Assembly: GCA_023379265.1 (NCBI GenBank)
Contig: JAMCUI010000008.1
Location: 1 to 32,584 of the forward strand
DNA length: 32,584 nucleotides
Reading direction: 5' to 3'
From: Patescibacteria group bacterium
Lineage (GTDB): Bacteria; Patescibacteriota; Microgenomatia; 2-02-FULL-39-11
Shown: in pieces, positions 17,683 through 25,924 of the stretch
Layout of the letters: each line of letters opens with the position of its first letter
Numbering within the stretch: position 1 is the stretch's first letter
Translations under genes and position numbers: made by a program
Notes under the pieces: model-generated
Told to the model about the DNA's origin: nothing
The model's input: only the letters and a program-made list of their open reading frames with translations
Database searches by the model: none

Positions 17683-18552
17683 CTAACTAAATAATTTATT
17701 CCAGTCATCCCAAAAGGTCTGGATGCCCTTGGCGGTAAGTTCGTGGGATAAATCGTAGTCGGTAAAAGCGCTCCCCAAAAGGATATCTTCTCTATAGGGG
17801 ATTTCCGTAAGTTCCGGCTTATTATAGACATAATCTGCTCCAGGCTCTGGAAATCCACCCTCTCCCCATAAATTGAAAACCTTAAATGGAACGGTAACAA
17901 TATCGGATTTCAGCTGTAGTGCATACATGAGGTGATCAAGATTCCGTATGCTGGCGGTCAAAACCTCCACGTGCCCATCCCCACCCTCATACATCTTCTT
18001 AATATTTTTTACTACCTGCATGCCATTTTGACCCAAATCATCAAGCCTGCCGACAAAAGGAGAGATAAAAACAGGATATTTTGCACCTTTTGTAGCCTCA
18101 TATACTGCTGCGGCCTGGCTCTGGGAGAAAACCAATGTGATATTTACCGGCGTCTCCTGGCAGGCAACGTTTACAGCCTTTAAGCCTTCGGTTGTGCAAG
18201 GGAATTTGATCGAATGATTGGGAATCCAGTCATATCGCAATCTTCCTTGGGAAAGCATATCCTGCGCTTTTGTATCCGCATTGGCAAAAACCTGAATCGA
18301 AATGGAGCCTTCAGGAATAATTTTATTCATTTCCTGCACTATTCTTTTATATTCATTTAATGCATCCTCTTGAGTAATTTTTTTTTGTTCTTTGTTCTTT
18401 GTTCTTTGTTCTTTACCCAGAAGATTTTTGGCAATAAGCGTAGGATTAGTAGTCTGGCCGTCTAGAAAACCCAAGAGTCTTTTTGCCTGAGCTGTCTCTT
18501 CAGGCACTCCACCGTCTATAAAAATCTTGGAAGAAAAATGTTTATCAAGCAC
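17683..18552 (-). CDS. tal: Transaldolase (TalC/FSA-like)
   Basis: FLDGQTTNPTLIAKNL, HSIKFPCTTEGLKAV (Schiff-base Lys context), ISPFVGRLDDLG. Confidence 0.88.
   Translation of the reverse strand: MLDKHFSSKIFIDGGVPEETAQAKRLLGFLDGQTTNPTLIAKNLLGKEQRTKNKEQKKITQEDALNEYKRIVQEMNKIIPEGSISIQVFANADTKAQDMLSQGRLRYDWIPNHSIKFPCTTEGLKAVNVACQETPVNITLVFSQSQAAAVYEATKGAKYPVFISPFVGRLDDLGQNGMQVVKNIKKMYEGGDGHVEVLTASIRNLDHLMYALQLKSDIVTVPFKVFNLWGEGGFPEPGADYVYNKPELTEIPYREDILLGSAFTDYDLSHELTAKGIQTFWDDWNKLFS
18387..18414. repeat. Perfect 7-bp tandem repeat (GTTCTTT)x4 inside the transaldolase gene
   Basis: Direct reading: GTTCTTT at 18387, 18394, 18401, 18408. Confidence 0.97.
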
Positions 18553-20482
18553 TTAAAACCTCCCTTACTTTTTTAGTTATTTCTTGAGCTGATATACCCT
18601 CAAAATCCAGAAGTTCTGCCGGCTTGCCGGAGTGAGGCAGTTTGGTCACGGCTAACTTGTAAACTTTGACGAAAGGAGTCTGGGCAAAGACGTTTAACAC
18701 TGCATCTCCAAGCCCGCCTTCAAACCAGTGATCCTCGACGGTAATAATATTAGTTATGGATTGGGCAAGAGAAACTAAAGTCTTTTGGTCTATTGGCTTG
18801 ACTGAATAACAATCTACAACAACTGCCTCAATTCCCTCTTTTGCCAGTTCCTCCTGCGCTTTTAGCGCTTCATAAAGAGTTATTCCCGTAGCTGTAATAA
18901 TAACTTTGTTATTTGTTTTTTGTTTGCCCTGAGCCCCTTCTTGTGCCGGGGCGAAAGGTTCTTTGTTCTTTAAATAATGCACTTTGCTCCCACCTATTTC
19001 AAATTTTTCATCGTTACCATATACAATTGCCGTCCCAGGCCTGGCTACTCTAATATAGGCGATACCCGGCTTCTCAATCATCTCCTGCATAAGTTTTGTC
19101 GCCGATACTGCATCTGCCGGCTGCAAGACCACACTTCCCAAAAGAGTCCTGAAAAGGGACATATCCTCAAGCCCCATTTGTGAAGCCCCGTCGGCTCCAA
19201 TGGATACCCCGGCATGGGAGCCGATAAATTTGATATTTGCCGCAGCCAGTGCAGCCATCCTAATCTGATCGTAAGCGCGCGTCATGAAAGCTGAAAACGT
19301 GGTCATAAAAGGTATAAAACCACGACGGGAAAGACCAATTGCCATATCCACCATGTTCTGCTCAGCGATAAACATCTCAAAATAGCGGTCGGGGTGCTCC
19401 TTCATCGTGTTTTCTGTATAAAGGGAATTTTTGACGTCGCCATCCAAAACGACAATTTTGGGATTGCCATACATTAAGGCTGTCAATGCATTACCCGTGG
19501 CTTTCCTTGTAGCAACAGATTCATCACTTTTATATGTCGGCAACTGATGGCCGGCAACTGATGGTTGATTCTTTTTTACATTTGCCACCGGCTTACTTAC
19601 TTCTCCCTTAATTCTAAAATCAACTTCTCCCAATTCTCTAACCGCCACCTCAAACATATCCAGTGGAAGTGGTTTACCATGCCATCCGTCTTTATCCTCG
19701 AGCGCTTTTACGCCACGGCCTTTGAATGTTTTAGCTAAAATAATTACGGGTTTGCCTTTTCCCGTCTGTGAAATTGCTTCTTTATAAACTTTTTCAATTT
19801 CGGTAAAATCATGCCCATCAACTGTCAGCGTGTACCACCCGAAGGCTTCAAACCTTTGTTTATAAACCTCAAGATGATGCTCATACATGGTCGCCTGGCT
19901 TTGACCCTGACGGTTTACGTCAACTATAGCCACAAGATTGTCTATTTTGTGATATGATGCGGCGGCAGCCGCTTCCCAAACTGAACCTTCCGCTATCTCC
20001 CCGTCGCCCAAAAGCACAAAGACACGCGGTATACCGATGCTTTCATCAGAAAAAATCAGTTTCTTTAGCGCCAATGCTTCACCCAAACCTATAGATAAAC
20101 CCTGTCCCAAGGAGCCTGTTGGAGCCTCAGTATAACGGAATTCCAATGTTGGATGGCCTTCAAGAGGGCTATCAAACTTTCTATACTTTAGAAGCTCATC
20201 ATGGGTCACCTCTCCAGCTGCGGCATAAAGTGAATAGAAAAGCGGGCTGGCATGACCTTTGCTGAATATGAGCCTGTCGTTTGACTCATTTTCCGGACTA
20301 TCAAGATCAGCCCGGAAGATTCCTCCAAACATAAGGGCGGTCATCATCTCTACCGCCGAAAGAGACGAGGTGGTATGTCCGCTACCAGCAGTGGTTGTAG
20401 CAAGAAGAATGTAATACCTTATAAGCCGAGCCAGTTTTTGCAGTTTTTCTATATCCATATAAATTTTAGAGAGGCTTTTCAC
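18545..20482 (-). CDS. tkt: Transketolase (start possibly at 20458, MDIEKLQK)
   Basis: GSGHTTSSLSAVEMM, GHASPLFYSLYAA, LLGDGEIAEGSVWEAAAAASYHKIDNLVAIVDVNRQGQS, FIAEQNMVDMAIGLS. Confidence 0.93.
   Translation of the reverse strand: MKSLSKIYMDIEKLQKLARLIRYYILLATTTAGSGHTTSSLSAVEMMTALMFGGIFRADLDSPENESNDRLIFSKGHASPLFYSLYAAAGEVTHDELLKYRKFDSPLEGHPTLEFRYTEAPTGSLGQGLSIGLGEALALKKLIFSDESIGIPRVFVLLGDGEIAEGSVWEAAAAASYHKIDNLVAIVDVNRQGQSQATMYEHHLEVYKQRFEAFGWYTLTVDGHDFTEIEKVYKEAISQTGKGKPVIILAKTFKGRGVKALEDKDGWHGKPLPLDMFEVAVRELGEVDFRIKGEVSKPVANVKKNQPSVAGHQLPTYKSDESVATRKATGNALTALMYGNPKIVVLDGDVKNSLYTENTMKEHPDRYFEMFIAEQNMVDMAIGLSRRGFIPFMTTFSAFMTRAYDQIRMAALAAANIKFIGSHAGVSIGADGASQMGLEDMSLFRTLLGSVVLQPADAVSATKLMQEMIEKPGIAYIRVARPGTAIVYGNDEKFEIGGSKVHYLKNKEPFAPAQEGAQGKQKTNNKVIITATGITLYEALKAQEELAKEGIEAVVVDCYSVKPIDQKTLVSLAQSITNIITVEDHWFEGGLGDAVLNVFAQTPFVKVYKLAVTKLPHSGKPAELLDFEGISAQEITKKVREVLSA
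18903..18975. repeat. In-frame palindromic element flanked by 7-bp-phased repeats inside tkt
   Basis: CCTGAGCCCC...GGGGCGAAAGG hairpin (GCCCC 18933-18937/GGGGC 18948-18952) flanked by TTATTTG TTTTTTG and TTCTTTG TTCTTTA; encodes KNKEPFAPAQEGAQGKQKTNNK. Confidence 0.5.
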
Positions 20483-21182
20483 CTAACATTTTTAACTTAT
20501 CTATTGCCATCTTAACATCCTCAGAATGAAAAATAAATGAATTGGAATTTATCCTTGTCGCTCCAGCCGCAACTACCTTGGCCGCATTTATATCATCCAT
20601 GGCACCATCAACTGCGATAGGTATATCCGCGTCCAACATGCGCAAATCCTTGATTCTTTCTGCCGTCTCCTCCCGATAGGGCTGGCCGGAAAAACCGGCT
20701 TTTATTGCCATTACCAATACCACATCAAGCTTATCCATATAACCCTTTATCTTTTCAAGAGGAGTGGGACCGTCTATGGCCAAACCTACCTCAACGCCAA
20801 GTTGACGGCATTTTTCTATAAATTCATCTGTATAATCTGCTTCCACATGGGCAAAGAAACGCTTAAAACCCGCCTTGGCAAAATTCTCCACAAAACGCAA
20901 CGGGTCCTTTACCATAAGATGCGCTTCAAGTTTTATGGAAGTGGAAAGGAGAGCAAAAGGGGCGGGGTCAAGAAAAGTGGCATTAGGAACCAATGTATCG
21001 TTTGCACAATCTATCTGAACCCAATTTACCAGACCTTCTACCAACCTAATCTTTTTCTCAATCTCGGCAAAATCTTTCTCCAGGATGGCAGGAATTACCT
21101 CTAGTACTTTATTCTTTTGAATTTGATAGCGTTTATTATACTTGACCCGATCGTTTGGATTTACAGAATCTAGTGCTATCAC
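20466..21182 (-). CDS. rpe: Ribulose-phosphate 3-epimerase family protein (divergent)
   Basis: EVIPAILEKDFAEIEKKIRLVEGLVNWVQIDC...LEAHLMVKDPLRFVENFAKAG...VVLVMAIKAGFSGQPY...IPIAVDGAMDD. Confidence 0.8.
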   Translation of the reverse strand: MIALDSVNPNDRVKYNKRYQIQKNKVLEVIPAILEKDFAEIEKKIRLVEGLVNWVQIDCANDTLVPNATFLDPAPFALLSTSIKLEAHLMVKDPLRFVENFAKAGFKRFFAHVEADYTDEFIEKCRQLGVEVGLAIDGPTPLEKIKGYMDKLDVVLVMAIKAGFSGQPYREETAERIKDLRMLDADIPIAVDGAMDDINAAKVVAAGATRINSNSFIFHSEDVKMAIDKLKMLGEKPL

Positions 21183-21268
21183 TCTTCAAATATAACTCAT
21201 GACATATTGAAAATCAATATAAAAATTGGCAAAATACCGATAAATAACATATATAATGTATTTATAGT

Positions 21269-21739
21269 ATGAAAAATAAAAAAAAGTTAATTACAGTAAT
21301 AATAGGACTTGCTATCCTTATAGCAGGAATAATTTCCGCGGGTATTTACTTGGAAACAAAACAACAAAAAAAGACTAACCTCTCAAATGCCACATCAGAC
21401 CAAACTCAAACGACCCAAAATATAGTGGAAAAAGTAGGTAAACTTGCCTATCTGCCGCAGGATGAGATTCCGGTTATTGCCATCGTTTCTGACCTCTCTA
21501 AATTGAAAGGTCAACCATTTTTCTCAAATGCCAAAGCTGGTGATATAGTGCTTTTTTACAACAATGCCAAAAAGGCTATACTTTATGATCCAAATGACAA
21601 CAAAATTGTCGAGATGAGACCGATGCTTTTTTCCGCCCCACCGCGCATAAGCACCGATTCAGGAACCCTTTTTACCTCGCCTTTAGGAGAAATTAAATCA
21701 TTTGGCAATACGATATCTACCCCATCTGCAAAAAAATAA
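21269..21739 (+). CDS. Single-pass membrane protein of unknown function
   Basis: N-terminal TM (LITVIIGLAILIAGIISAGIYL) then ectodomain VIAIVSDLSKLKGQPFFSNAKAGDIVLFYNNAKKAILYDPNDNKIVEMRP. Confidence 0.75.
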   Translation: MKNKKKLITVIIGLAILIAGIISAGIYLETKQQKKTNLSNATSDQTQTTQNIVEKVGKLAYLPQDEIPVIAIVSDLSKLKGQPFFSNAKAGDIVLFYNNAKKAILYDPNDNKIVEMRPMLFSAPPRISTDSGTLFTSPLGEIKSFGNTISTPSAKK

Positions 21740-21870
21740 TAAATCAGAAAATTATAGAAATATACCACAACCATTGCATATTCCGTCTGGAATATGATAT
21801 TTTGATTATTGAAGGCCAAATCTGAAAAAGTTCTGATTACGTTTTTCGTGAGAACAATTATAATAAATAT

Positions 21871-22725
21871 ATGGCTGCCCAAAGGTCCCAACTTTTATCT
21901 GTCATAACAATCATCCTTTTTGGGGGCTTTTTTGCCTTTTTTCTTCCTCCTTTTCATAAAACACATGCCCAACAGCTTTCCACTTTTAGCATAGCCACAA
22001 CTTACCCAATAAGCGATAAGAATATAAAAGATGGGGATATCGTATCTCTGGTGGATGGCAGCGACAAGCTAAAACTATCAAAGACAGCCTACGACGATAA
22101 AATGTACGGCGTCTATGTGGCTTCACCCAAAATTGTATACCGGGCTCCCAACGGTTCAAACTTTCCCATCATCAGAGACGGAATAGCCTCAGTCAATGTG
22201 ACCACTTTGGGAGGCCCGATAAAGATTGGCGACTATCTGACCTCCTCCCCTATTGCCGGGGAAGGGCAAAAGGCAACGGAAATTTCTGGCTATGTTTTGG
22301 GGATTGCCCTACAGAATTTTTCCGATAAGGACGGCGCAAAAATAGATTATAACAAGCAGAAAGTAACATCAGGCAAAATACTGGCAATATTGGGAATTGG
22401 CCCAGCTTCTCCTGTACAGATAAAATCCGCAGGCGGCTTTTTCGGGACTCTAAAAGTACTCCTGACAAACTTTATTTATAGCATCACTTCCACCAAAGAA
22501 GGTATTTCACTGGTCAGATTTGCTATGGCAGCAATGGTAGCTGTGGCCACAATTTACATAAACTTCCGGACTTTTGGTAAAAATGTCACCCAAGGAATTG
22601 AAGCAATAGGCAGAAATCCGCTGGCAAAAGCTTCTATACAATCCATGATTATTCTAAATATTGCCTTAATCGCTCTTGTAAGCATTGGCGGCATTGTACT
22701 GAGTTTGGCAATTATTACGATATAG
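21871..22725 (+). CDS. Fusion: signal peptide + fiber-type (peptidase-G2/autoprocessing-like) domain + degenerate F-type c-subunit-like TM hairpin
   Basis: Ectodomain GDIVSLVDGSDKLKLSKTAYDDKMYGVYV...GPIKIGDYLTSSPIAGEGQKATEISGYVLGIAL; C-terminal FGKNVTQGIEAIGRNPLAKASIQSMIILNIALIALVSIGGIVLSLAIITI resembles c-subunit loop (R-x-P) and helix 2; sits in the atpE position. Confidence 0.65.
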   Translation: MAAQRSQLLSVITIILFGGFFAFFLPPFHKTHAQQLSTFSIATTYPISDKNIKDGDIVSLVDGSDKLKLSKTAYDDKMYGVYVASPKIVYRAPNGSNFPIIRDGIASVNVTTLGGPIKIGDYLTSSPIAGEGQKATEISGYVLGIALQNFSDKDGAKIDYNKQKVTSGKILAILGIGPASPVQIKSAGGFFGTLKVLLTNFIYSITSTKEGISLVRFAMAAMVAVATIYINFRTFGKNVTQGIEAIGRNPLAKASIQSMIILNIALIALVSIGGIVLSLAIITI

Positions 22726-22781
22726 ATTAAGCTGAATTTTAACAACTATTCAAAATTAATTTTTTAACTATATAATCAATT

Positions 22782-23504
22782 ATGGCTCTTGGCGTAAATC
22801 TGTATACCCTTCTTTATTTCTCACTGGGACTAAATATATTCCTAGTCCTTTATTTCCTCATGCGTCTTTTATCAGGGGGCAACATCTCATCCGCCACTGA
22901 GAAAACACAACATGACTCGTCTGAAATAGTCACAAAAACAAAAACAGAGTCAGCAGACATTCTCTCTAAAGCCATCAGACAGGCAAACAAAATATTGGTA
23001 AATTCCGAACTTAAGGGCTTAAGAATCGTGGCAAAGGAAAAGCTGGACAGCAAAAAAATAGCCGATGAGTACCAGGAGCATATAAAATCCCTTGAACAGA
23101 AACTGGAAAAACAATATGCCCAACAGTTGGAAGATACCCAAGAAGGCTATAACATCTTTCTTTCTACAGTCGAAAAAAGCCTCCAGGAAAGGATTGACCA
23201 GAACCAGAAAATGCTTGAAGCCAGAGCTTTGGCCTTTATTGACCATTCTGAAAGATTGATGGAACAGTTTACCGAAAGTATGCAAAATCAGGTTAGAGAG
23301 AAAGTTGAAAAAGAGTTGCAACAGGCAAAGGCCGAAATCGAGACTTATAAACAACGCCGGATGCAAATACTGGATGAAAATATCATTGAAATCCTGGAGA
23401 AAACATTACATGTTGCTCTGGGCAAAAAGCTTTCTCTTGCTGATCAGAGCGACTTGATATACCAGGCCTTGGAAGATGCCAAAAAGGAACACGCGCTTGA
23501 TTGA
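22782..23504 (+). CDS. atpF: F-type ATPase b-subunit-like protein (long form)
   Basis: N-terminal TM followed by long charged coiled coil; located between c-like and delta-like genes. Confidence 0.7.
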   Translation: MALGVNLYTLLYFSLGLNIFLVLYFLMRLLSGGNISSATEKTQHDSSEIVTKTKTESADILSKAIRQANKILVNSELKGLRIVAKEKLDSKKIADEYQEHIKSLEQKLEKQYAQQLEDTQEGYNIFLSTVEKSLQERIDQNQKMLEARALAFIDHSERLMEQFTESMQNQVREKVEKELQQAKAEIETYKQRRMQILDENIIEILEKTLHVALGKKLSLADQSDLIYQALEDAKKEHALD

Positions 23505-23597
23505 ATTCCCAACATCTCTTTTCAGGCACAAAAATAAACTGTGTGCGCGGCTTAAAACAAATTTATAAGGCGAATTCAAATATGAGTTGAGTCACCA

Positions 23598-24131
23598 ATG
23601 GATGATATCTCTTTACTACTCAAACCTATATTGCAAAATTCATTTTCAAAGACAGACATTCTGCGGCGGCTGCATCTTATCAGAGAATTCCTGGAGGCTT
23701 CTTTTTTCTCAGGCAGCAGGGAAAGTTTAGATTCATTTTGCCGGAGAAAAAACCTTTCTCCCCTGGACAGCCAATTTCTCTTCTCGCTAGGTAAAAATTT
23801 TTTCCAGTCTTTTTCCTCCAAAAATATGTATAAGATTCTTGATAGAATTGACAAGGAAGTAAAAAATGTTCCCGCGGTCATCATGTATCTTCCCTATATT
23901 CCTGATGAAAACGAAATTTATAAATTGGGATTGTGGTTTAAGGAAAATCTAAAAAAAGACATGCTTATCGAAATAAAAAACGACAGGGAAAAAATAGGTG
24001 GTTGTGCCCTATCCAAGGAAGGCTACTACAACGATTATTCCCTTCATCATTTTATCTCCAAAAGAAAATCGGAAATTCTCTCCCTTCTAGATGAATATGA
24101 CAAAAACCGTCCGGCACAGGCTAAACAGTAA
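23598..24131 (+). CDS. atpH: F-type ATPase delta-subunit-like protein (divergent)
   Basis: 177 aa, position directly upstream of alpha; C-terminal IEIKNDREKIGGCALSKEGYYNDYSLHHFI resembles the delta C-terminus. Confidence 0.6.
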   Translation: MDDISLLLKPILQNSFSKTDILRRLHLIREFLEASFFSGSRESLDSFCRRKNLSPLDSQFLFSLGKNFFQSFSSKNMYKILDRIDKEVKNVPAVIMYLPYIPDENEIYKLGLWFKENLKKDMLIEIKNDREKIGGCALSKEGYYNDYSLHHFISKRKSEILSLLDEYDKNRPAQAKQ

Positions 24132-24158
24132 TCTGATTTATAATAAAAATTATTCACA

Positions 24159-25856
24159 ATGATTCAAGACAATAGTGAAGAAAAAAAAGAAGTAGGATAT
24201 GTTGTTGGAGCTCAAGATTACCTGGTGTATCTTGAAGGTCTTCCTTCAGCCAGAATAAACGATATAGTTATCAGCCAAAAGAGCGGACGGGCTATAGTCA
24301 CAGCGCTTGAAAGGGAAAAGATTGAAGTACAGATGCTAGATTCGGAAAAGCCCACGCCTGGAGACTCTTTCCAACTGACGGGAAAAGGGCTCACTCTACC
24401 CCTAAAAGCCAATCTTTTGGGCCGGGCAATTGATCCCCTTGGAGTTCCAATTGACGGAAAAGGCAAGTTACCTCCCATAAAAAATGTGGAAATAGATTTG
24501 GATATTGTCGCACCCGGTATAGACGCCAGAGAAGTCATATTGGACCAATTCACAACCGGCCTTCTTGTTATCGATACTCTTCTTCCTATTGGAAAGGGAC
24601 AGAGGGAATTGCTTTTCGGGGAACCCAGGAGTGGAAAAACATCGCTTCTTCTGGATATTATCCTGAGCCAAAAAGACACTGGACGCATCTGTGTCTACAA
24701 TGCTATAGGCAAATCTGAAGTGGATATACTCCGTTTCCTTTCTGCTTTGGAAAAATTTGAGGCGATTGGATATACGACAGTTGTCGCCGCCGACTCTAAT
24801 ATGTCTGCTCCTATTATAAACATCTCCCCTGCTGTCTCTCTATCTTTGGCTGAATACTACCGGGATCAAGGACGGGATGTACTACTTATATTGGATGATC
24901 TGTCAACTCATGCCAAATATCTGCGTGAAGCATCGCTTCTTGCTGGACGCATACCAGGCCGTGAATCATACCCAGCAGATATCTTCTACCAACACAGCCA
25001 TCTGGTGGAGCGGGCTGGATATTTTAACGATAAGTACCACAAAGGCTCAATTACCCTACTACCTATGATTGAAACGAATATAGAAAACCTGACAAGCGTC
25101 ATCCCCACAAGTGTCATGTCTATGACTGATGGGCATATACTTTTCTCTTCAGCCCTGCGCGCTCAGGGAAAATACCCTGCTATTGAGGTGGACAAATCCG
25201 TCACCCGTGTAGGACGACAGACCCAAAAGCTGATTCATAAAAAAATATCAGACAGGATAAGATCGCTCCTCTCACACTACCATGAGGTGGAAAGACTAAG
25301 CAGATTCGGTTCAGAGCTGACCGCAGAAACCCAACTGGTACTAAAACGTGGCGTCATAACAGAAGGACTCATTAGACAAGAACCTCTCAAACCAATACCG
25401 GTTCAAATCCAAATTCTTTTACTTACTCTAGTCTTTGCCACTTTTTTTGATAACAAGGATCTTGACTTCCTGAAAAAATACAAACAGAAAATAATTGACA
25501 CTCTTTCCCAGGAAAAAACCTACAAGGATATTGCTGCCCAACTGGACAAATTGAAATACAAAGAACTAGTAGAGTTGCTCCAGAAAAATCTCCAACCTCT
25601 GGAAAATGCCTGCAGGGAAGACGAAACGTCGCAAACTACCACGGCAACTATTACCACTGTCGCACAGAAACCACCACAAGAGACAAACGGTACAGCGTTA
25701 AACAATAAACAACCTCTGCCTATTAACAACACGACATCTATTCCTAAACAGACTCAGCAAACAAATGGTACAACTAGTACTGGGAATCAAATACAACAAA
25801 CATCCGGTTCAAATATGACAAATGTTCAAGCGAGGCCGGCAACAATACTGAAATAA
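24159..25856 (+). CDS. atpA: F1 ATPase alpha-subunit-like, short N-terminus, Q/N/T-rich C-terminal tail
   Basis: LLGRAIDPLGVPIDGKGKLP, PIGKGQRELLFGEPRSGKTSLLL, GRESYPADIFYQHSHLVERAG, ITLLPMIETNIENLTSVIPTSVMSMTDGHI, SVTRVGRQTQ (Arg finger). Confidence 0.93.
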   Translation: MIQDNSEEKKEVGYVVGAQDYLVYLEGLPSARINDIVISQKSGRAIVTALEREKIEVQMLDSEKPTPGDSFQLTGKGLTLPLKANLLGRAIDPLGVPIDGKGKLPPIKNVEIDLDIVAPGIDAREVILDQFTTGLLVIDTLLPIGKGQRELLFGEPRSGKTSLLLDIILSQKDTGRICVYNAIGKSEVDILRFLSALEKFEAIGYTTVVAADSNMSAPIINISPAVSLSLAEYYRDQGRDVLLILDDLSTHAKYLREASLLAGRIPGRESYPADIFYQHSHLVERAGYFNDKYHKGSITLLPMIETNIENLTSVIPTSVMSMTDGHILFSSALRAQGKYPAIEVDKSVTRVGRQTQKLIHKKISDRIRSLLSHYHEVERLSRFGSELTAETQLVLKRGVITEGLIRQEPLKPIPVQIQILLLTLVFATFFDNKDLDFLKKYKQKIIDTLSQEKTYKDIAAQLDKLKYKELVELLQKNLQPLENACREDETSQTTTATITTVAQKPPQETNGTALNNKQPLPINNTTSIPKQTQQTNGTTSTGNQIQQTSGSNMTNVQARPATILK

Positions 25857-25924
25857 ATATTAAAACGCAAACTGCAATTGTAAATAGTTTATAATTTATA
25901 TTATTTGTCAAAAAAAAGCGAAAA

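Noticed and set aside
17683-18552. Transaldolase as a pseudogene because of the repeat tract
   Set aside because: Reading frame is intact through the tract and catalytic-site contexts are retained.
24218-24688. Minus-strand 156-aa ORF inside atpA
   Set aside because: Antisense to conserved alpha-subunit sequence; no domain signal.
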